Source: Eggerthella sp. CAG:368 (lineage in GTDB: Bacteria > Actinomycetota > Coriobacteriia > Coriobacteriales > Eggerthellaceae). From it: a DNA stretch of 28,431 nt. Numbering within the stretch: the first letter of the stretch is position 1; each line of letters starts with the position of its first letter. This document shows positions 24,601-28,431 of the stretch, one piece after another. The DNA lies in contig FR895466.1 in the NCBI GenBank assembly GCA_000434775.1, positions 14,476 through 42,906 of the forward strand, given 5' to 3'. Position numbers and translations under genes: made by a program. The notes under the pieces are model-generated. The model was not told the DNA's origin. It saw only the letters and a program-made list of their open reading frames with translations, and did no database searches.

Positions 24601-26252
24601 GCAAAATCTATACCGTATTAAAGATTGACGAAGTGTCTAACTTAGGTGCGGCACGTATTCGTGTTCGTTCTTTGTTGGCGGCGCTTAAAGATCAAGCTGA
24701 TGAAGAAGCGGAAGCCAATGTTGTTGAGGGTGGTTGTCCAGTTGCGGATATTAAGATTGATGCGCTGCGTGAAGATGTCGAGGCGCGCATAGAAGCTAAG
24801 ACGGGTGAACGAGAAGCTGAAGCGGGTGCAGTTGTTGCTCGAAATATTCGTCGTGAGGCTGCGTCAACGAAGTTTGATCGAGTGCCCTTTACTGAGGAAA
24901 TGAAAGAAGCGGGGTATACGATTCTTTGTCCCCAGATGGCGCCTATTCATTTCGAACTACTCATTCCTATTTTTAGATCAAACGGCTACAACCTTGAGCT
25001 TTTGCCCTCTGTTGACCACGGTGCGGTTGATGCGGGTCTGAAGTATGTTAATAACGATATTTGTTATCCTTCCATTTTGGTTACGGGTCAAATTATGGAA
25101 GCGGTTCTTTCTGGTCGCTATGACACTGATAAACTTGCGGTAATCATTACTCAAACAGGTGGCGGTTGCCGTGCTACAAACTACATTTCCTTGATTCGTA
25201 AAGCTCTTAAGGCTGCAGGTTTGGCGCATGTACCTGTTATTGCCTTATCATTTAAAGACTTAGGCGAAGTAAATCCTGGTTTCCATATTTCGGCAACCAT
25301 GCTCTATAACGCGGTGTTTGCGTTGATTTATGGCGACTTGCTCATGCAGTGTCTATATCGAACTCGTCCGTATGAGTGCGAGCCAGGGTCTGCGGATAAT
25401 CTTTTCAACTATTGGATGGCTAAGTGTAAAGAGCAAGTTTCAGAGGGCGAGAAAATGGGTCGCTATAAAAAGACCGTTCGTGCTATTATTTCTGATTTCG
25501 ACAGCTTACCCCTTCAAGGTGAAGGAACTAAGCCGCGTGTTGGCGTTGTTGGTGAGATTCTGGTTAAGTTCCACCCTACAGCCAACAACCAGCTTATTGA
25601 TGTAATTGAGTCTGAAGGTTGCGAGGCGGTTGTTCCTGGCTTAATCGAATTCTTCTTGTTTGCTATTGCGAATTCGATCCTACAGAAAGACCCTGTAGGC
25701 AAATCGAAAAAAGGTGCGTTTGGTGCAAAAGTTGCATTATCTGCCATTGCTAAAATCCGCAAACCTTGCAATGATGCGCTTAAGAAATCGAGTCGTTTTG
25801 AGCCACCGACTGATATTATGACACTTGCTTCGTACACTGATGGAATTTTGAGCCATTGTAATTCCATGGGTGAAGGTTGGCTACTCACGGCTGAAATGGT
25901 CGAACTCATTAAGGGTGGTGCCCCTAATATTGTTTGCGCTCAGCCGTTCGCTTGTCTTCCAAATCATGTTGTTGGTAAGGCGGTTATTAAAGAGCTTCGT
26001 CGTCGTTATAAAGGAACGAATATCGTTGCTGTTGACTATGACCCTGGCGCTTCTGAGGTTAACCAACTCAACCGTATCAAGTTGATGATTTCAGTGGCGA
26101 AGGCAAATATGGCTGAAGCGGAAAAGAAGCAACAGGCTCATTCCCTTCCTCGTCCTGCCAACAAGGAAAGCTGTGATGAAATGAGCTGTTCAACGTATTG
26201 CACAGAAGCAGAGATTGAAGAGCTCAAGTTCGAAACGAAAGAGGCAAAATAA
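21654..26252 (+). CDS. Large 2-hydroxyacyl-CoA dehydratase activase-like protein
   Basis: 1532-residue protein of the HgdC/BcrA/BadF ATPase group, which delivers electrons by ATP hydrolysis to 2-hydroxyacyl-CoA dehydratases. Activase domain 1 (about 5-270): IGIDVGSTT, C126 in NGTCAGGTG and C165 in SRCGVF, matching the [4Fe-4S] cysteines 127/166 of HgdC. Activase domain 2 (about 315-590): LGIDAGSTT, C452/C456, C491. A cysteine cluster follows (C620, C623, C627, C652), then the DUF2229 region (GMPRALNMYENYPFWF) and an HgdB-like region (NNDICYPSILVTGQ, TQTGGGCRATNY). The tail has C1507, C1512, C1516. ATG 21654 is set by GGAGG 21644-21648; ATG 21642 has no site. Partner and substrate are unknown. 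Confidence 0.9.
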   Translation: MGNDTLHIGIDVGSTTVKLAVLNAQNEIVYSVYRRHHADVRATVLEVLTEAAQKFPIQEFTVGITGSGGLLLSQWLGIEFVQEVIASKTAVETFIPKTDVAIELGGEDAKIIYFDNGIEQRMNGTCAGGTGAFIDQMASLLDTDASGLNELSQHHTILYPIASRCGVFAKTDVQPLLNEGAKKEDIAASIFQSVVTQTISGLACGRPIRGNVAFLGGPLQYLPELRKRFYETLELDDDHIIVPENAHLFVASGCALASMEGKAELLSSVVERLKNLGDVQGSEVVRLDPLFASKEEYAEFKARHDKEKVARADLETYEGIAYLGIDAGSTTFKSALIAEDGSLLWSSYVNNKGDVLGCAKRAIADLYIVLPKDEKGQPKVKIGHVTVTGYGEALLLEALRVDSGEIETVAHLRGSQEMLPGVEFILDIGGQDMKCLRVKDGVIDHIMLNEACSSGCGSFIESFATGLNLEISEFAQSAISAEHPVDLGSRCTVFMNSRVKQAQKEGATVGDIAAGLALSVIKNALFKVIKIRDPREVGDKVIVQGGTFLNDAVLRAFEQLSETKAVRPDIAGNMGAFGAALLARDRHQAEVERVGHEVYTTMLDAEALQNLEPTHRSVRCKACSNHCLLTINDFGIDDITGKHRRFITGNRCEKGVGAVSEKSNVPNLFEWKTNRLFSYKPLEKDEVTRGTVGMPRALNMYENYPFWFTFFTELGFRVEISDPSTKKTYEAGIESMPSESVCYPAKLSHGHVMNLLQKDIDFIWMPCSRYERQEDETAGNHFHCPIVSSYAEALKLNIDELKESPIKFLNPWLPYDKKENLKERLFVELVEEYPELMGGKAGLPSQEEINRAVEVAWAEDLTFKQDCHNKGVETLKWMEETGTHGIVLAGRPYHLDPEINHAIPELLTSFGLAVLTEDSIAHLGSVERPIRVVDQWMYHTRLYAAAKVATQRRDLDLIQLNSFGCGLDALTTDQVQEILEDSGKIYTVLKIDEVSNLGAARIRVRSLLAALKDQADEEAEANVVEGGCPVADIKIDALREDVEARIEAKTGEREAEAGAVVARNIRREAASTKFDRVPFTEEMKEAGYTILCPQMAPIHFELLIPIFRSNGYNLELLPSVDHGAVDAGLKYVNNDICYPSILVTGQIMEAVLSGRYDTDKLAVIITQTGGGCRATNYISLIRKALKAAGLAHVPVIALSFKDLGEVNPGFHISATMLYNAVFALIYGDLLMQCLYRTRPYECEPGSADNLFNYWMAKCKEQVSEGEKMGRYKKTVRAIISDFDSLPLQGEGTKPRVGVVGEILVKFHPTANNQLIDVIESEGCEAVVPGLIEFFLFAIANSILQKDPVGKSKKGAFGAKVALSAIAKIRKPCNDALKKSSRFEPPTDIMTLASYTDGILSHCNSMGEGWLLTAEMVELIKGGAPNIVCAQPFACLPNHVVGKAVIKELRRRYKGTNIVAVDYDPGASEVNQLNRIKLMISVAKANMAEAEKKQQAHSLPRPANKESCDEMSCSTYCTEAEIEELKFETKEAK

Positions 26253-26281
26253 AAATCAGGGAGTCATTTGGCTCCCTGATT
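26244..26281 (-). terminator. Minus-strand terminator for ilvA
   Basis: AATCAGGGAG (26254-26263) pairs with CTCCCTGATT (26272-26281), loop of 8. Read on the minus strand it is followed by a T-run (TTTTTATTTTG), whereas the plus strand has no T-tract after it. It therefore fits ilvA, although it sits directly after the activase stop. Confidence 0.7.
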
Positions 26282-26312
26282 CATAGGTTACGTTTATGAA
26301 GCGGTTTATAGA

Positions 26313-26345
26313 GGTTGCGGAGTAAAAACTCTGCAACCCTTTTTG
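26313..26345 (+). terminator. Plus-strand terminator for the activase gene
   Basis: GGTTGCGGAGT (26313-26323) pairs with ACTCTGCAACC (26328-26338, one G-U) around AAAA, and is followed on the plus strand by CTTTTTG. No T-run follows on the minus strand. It lies between the minus-strand hairpin and the ilvA stop. Confidence 0.7.
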
Positions 26346-26352
26346 CGATTCT

Positions 26353-27564
26353 TTACAGTTTTGCTTGAATGAGTCTTGGGCGGAATCCCTTTTGTTCAAG
26401 CGCTTCAACAATTTGTTGCTTGTGTTCAGTGCCAAAGGCTTCAATGGTTACACGGAGTTCTACAGCAGCATTTCTATTTGCTGTGATGAACTGGTTGTGG
26501 TCAAGACGGATAACATTACCGTTGCATTCTGCGATAGTCTGAGCTACACGAACAAGTTCGCCAGGACGGTCGGGTAGAAGAACTGAAACAGTAAAGATGC
26601 GATCACGCTGAATGAGACCGTGTTGAACTACGCTCGACATAGTAATTACGTCCATGTTGCCACCTGAAAGAATGGAAACAACCTTTTTGCCGTGGTCGTT
26701 GAGGTGTTTGAGCGCTGCTACAGTAAGAAGGCCTGAATTCTCAACAATCATTTTATGGTTTTCGACCATATCCAAGAAGGAAACAATTATTTCGTCATCG
26801 TCTACCGTGATGATATCGTCAAGGTTTTCCTGAATGTAGGGGAAGATGGTATCTCCCGGTTCTTGAACCGCAGTACCGTCTGCAATAGTGCTTACCGAGG
26901 GAAGCTTTACAACATGTCCTGCTTTAAGGGATTCTTTCATGCATGCAGCTCCGCTTGGTTCTACACCTATAACCTTGATGCGAGGATTAAGCATTTTAGC
27001 TAAGGTTGAAACGCCTGTCGCTAATCCGCCGCCTCCAATGGGAACCAAAATGATATCAACCAGGGGAAGCTCTTGGATGATTTCCATTGCAATGGTTCCT
27101 TGACCTGCTGCAACAATGGGGTCGTTAAAAGGGTGAATAAAGGTCAGACCCTGTTCTTCGGCAAGGGTAAGAGCATGTTCGTAGGATTCGTCATATACAT
27201 TGCCTTCAAGAACAACGGTTGCCCCTTGCTCCTTGGTGCGTTCAACCTTAATGAGGGGAGTGGTGGTTGGCATAACAATAGTGGCATTCACGCCATATTT
27301 GCGAGCGGCGTATGCAACACCCTGTGCGTGGTTACCCGCAGAGGCAGTGATAAGTCCCCGTTCACGTTCTTCGTCAGTGAGGGTGCTAATTTTGAAATAG
27401 GCACCACGAACCTTATAGGCTCCTGTGCGTTGCATGTTTTCTGGTTTGAGAAAAACTTCGTTGTTGGTTTCTTTGCTGAAATGTGGGCTATAAATGAGCT
27501 TCGTTTCTTGTGTTACTTCTTTTACTTTTTTTGCCGCTTCTTCGAATGTTTCCAGTGTCAGCAT
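26353..27564 (-). CDS. ilvA: Threonine dehydratase (threonine ammonia-lyase) with ACT domain
   Basis: PLP enzyme converting threonine to 2-oxobutyrate and ammonia, via an unstable enamine. The 403 residues have the PLP lysine K51 in TGAYKVRGAY, SAGNHAQG at 74-81, the phosphate-binding glycine loop PIGGGGLATG, and a single C-terminal ACT domain (from about 325, FTVSVLLPDRPGELVRV). Full-length biosynthetic IlvA (about 510) has two ACT-like units; this shorter form matches the catabolic/Firmicutes-type group. CGAGGA on the minus strand (27569-27574) sets the start. It is divergent from ridA. Confidence 0.92.
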   Translation of the reverse strand: MLTLETFEEAAKKVKEVTQETKLIYSPHFSKETNNEVFLKPENMQRTGAYKVRGAYFKISTLTDEERERGLITASAGNHAQGVAYAARKYGVNATIVMPTTTPLIKVERTKEQGATVVLEGNVYDESYEHALTLAEEQGLTFIHPFNDPIVAAGQGTIAMEIIQELPLVDIILVPIGGGGLATGVSTLAKMLNPRIKVIGVEPSGAACMKESLKAGHVVKLPSVSTIADGTAVQEPGDTIFPYIQENLDDIITVDDDEIIVSFLDMVENHKMIVENSGLLTVAALKHLNDHGKKVVSILSGGNMDVITMSSVVQHGLIQRDRIFTVSVLLPDRPGELVRVAQTIAECNGNVIRLDHNQFITANRNAAVELRVTIEAFGTEHKQQIVEALEQKGFRPRLIQAKL

Positions 27565-27628
27565 AGAATCCTCGGATCTTTACTAGGTTGATCTTTCGCT
27601 ATTTACGTATTGATGTTTATACTACAAG

Positions 27629-27656
27629 TTGTTTGTTTGGGCTAAAACCCTATAAA
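27629..27656 (+). promoter_or_regulatory. Possible ridA promoter
   Basis: TTGTTT (27629-27634) and TATAAA (27651-27656) are 16 bases apart, 35 bases before the ridA ATG. The match is moderate. No convincing promoter for the divergent ilvA gene was found in the same 127-base gap. Confidence 0.35.
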
Positions 27657-27691
27657 GTTTATGCAATTGAAAGTCATCGAATGGAGACGAA

Positions 27692-28075
27692 ATGCAAACA
27701 GTTTCAACGGACAAAGCACCTGCCGCTATCGGACCATATTCGCAGGCTATTAAAACTAACGGACTACTTTTTGCTTCTGGCCAAATTGCCCTTGATCCTA
27801 AGACAGGGGAAATGGTGGGCACAACGATCGAAGAGCAGGCTGAACAGGTTATGAAAAACATTTCAGGTTTGCTTGAAGCTGCTGATGCAACATTTGATCA
27901 CGTGGTTAAAACCACCTGTTTTTTGAAGAACATCGAAGATTTTGCGGCTTTTAATGAGGTATACGGTCGGTACTTTACCGATCATCTTCCTGCGCGTTCT
28001 GCGGTAGGGGTAGCTGGCTTGCCAAAGGGTGCTCTTATTGAAGTTGAAATCATTGTCGCTGCTGAAATAGTCTAA
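27692..28075 (+). CDS. ridA: RidA family enamine/imine deaminase
   Basis: Hydrolyses reactive 2-aminoacrylate/2-aminocrotonate released by PLP dehydratases to the 2-oxo acid, preventing damage to PLP enzymes. The 127 residues show the family pattern: GPYSQAI at 14-20, FASGQIALDPKTGEMV, the catalytic arginine R102 in LPARSAV and E118 in IEVEIIVAA. R102/E118 correspond to R105/E120 of E. coli RidA. GGAGA at 27683-27687 precedes the ATG. Its neighbour, divergent across 127 bases, is threonine dehydratase, whose product is RidA's substrate. The truncated rsmI follows by 18 bases. Confidence 0.94.
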   Translation: MQTVSTDKAPAAIGPYSQAIKTNGLLFASGQIALDPKTGEMVGTTIEEQAEQVMKNISGLLEAADATFDHVVKTTCFLKNIEDFAAFNEVYGRYFTDHLPARSAVGVAGLPKGALIEVEIIVAAEIV

Positions 28076-28093
28076 AAACAAAAGAAGGTAACG

Positions 28094-28431
28094 GTGGGAA
28101 AGCTTGTTATTTGTCCAACTCCTTTAGGTAATTTGGGGGATATTACTAAGCGATGCTTACAGGCTCTTGAGGCCTGCGATGTTGTTTGCTGCGAGGATAC
28201 ACGTGTTACGGGCAAGCTTCTTTCTGCACTTGGAATCGAAAAGCGCCTAGAGAGACTTGATGAGGAAACAATTTCTCATCAAGCTTCTCGAATAGTTGAC
28301 CGCATTGCCAAGGGCGAAACCATCGCCTACTGTAGCGACGCAGGTATGCCTGGAGTATCCGATCCCGGTCAGCGTTTAATTGCTGCTGTGTATGAAGCCG
28401 GACAAAACGTTGAGGTTCTTCCCGGGGGAAC
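28094..28431 (+). CDS. rsmI: 16S rRNA 2'-O-methyltransferase RsmI, truncated by window end
   Basis: Only the first 112 codons are present. The translation begins with GTG (VGKLVICPTPLGNLGDITKR), preceded by AAGAAGG at 28082-28088 with a 5-base gap. The RsmI/tetrapyrrole-methylase motifs are clear: TPLGNLGDIT, EDTRVTGKLL, SDAGMPGVSDPGQRLI and the start of LPGG. RsmI methylates C1402 of 16S rRNA using SAM. The gene starts 18 bases after the ridA stop and is probably cotranscribed with it. Confidence 0.92.
   Translation, partial: MGKLVICPTPLGNLGDITKRCLQALEACDVVCCEDTRVTGKLLSALGIEKRLERLDEETISHQASRIVDRIAKGETIAYCSDAGMPGVSDPGQRLIAAVYEAGQNVEVLPGG

Overview
The window is a gene-dense stretch of bacterial chromosome with moderate to low GC by eye. 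The gene set fits an anaerobic, amino-acid-fermenting Actinomycetota of the class Coriobacteriia (Atopobium, Cryptobacterium or Eggerthella relatives). The signs are a catabolic-type ornithine carbamoyltransferase, an actinobacterial-style EF-G-like paralogue, a TlyA methyltransferase, a glutamate dehydrogenase, a catabolic-type threonine dehydratase and a very large 2-hydroxyacyl-CoA dehydratase activase. The class assignment is inference from gene content; the genus cannot be resolved. I see no rRNA, tRNA, insertion sequence, prophage or CRISPR array.

Layout. 1-2361: end of a phosphate-uptake operon, pstA-pstB-phoU, very tightly packed. 2634-3632: ornithine carbamoyltransferase behind a leader with several inverted repeats. 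3912-6537: a D-amino-acid aminotransferase and argS, followed by tandem terminators. 6745-8076: glutamate dehydrogenase with its own terminator. 8292-10349: an EF-G-like GTPase with altered G motifs and a structured 5' region, convergent with a GH25 lysozyme-like lipoprotein (10403-11239, minus). 11370-12569: an iron-dependent alcohol dehydrogenase. 12699-19353: a long same-strand run, glmS-acpS-nnrD-ligA-tlyA plus a small double-cysteine protein. 19372-20736 (minus): a PFL/UPF0210 protein, divergent from a TetR regulator that lies 12 bases upstream of the 1532-residue dehydratase activase (21654-26252). 26353-27564 (minus): threonine dehydratase, divergent from ridA and a truncated rsmI at the right edge.

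How the genes fit together. Much of the window is amino-acid catabolism and nitrogen handling: ornithine/citrulline interconversion, glutamate deamination, D-amino-acid transamination, threonine deamination with clean-up of its reactive enamine by RidA, and an activase of the radical dehydratase type used in amino-acid fermentation. The rest is housekeeping: phosphate uptake, cell-wall precursor synthesis, ACP maturation, nicotinamide cofactor repair, DNA ligation, rRNA methylation and arginyl-tRNA charging.

Most notable: (a) nested inverted repeats in front of the TetR gene, which also bear on its start codon; (b) a perfect 16-bp palindrome filling the spacer of a possible promoter, followed by two hairpins, before the EF-G-like gene; (c) the large activase with no dehydratase subunits nearby; (d) a C-terminal extension on AcpS carrying a QTSLF peptide that resembles a sliding-clamp-binding motif. 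None of these proves a new system; each is given with a test.
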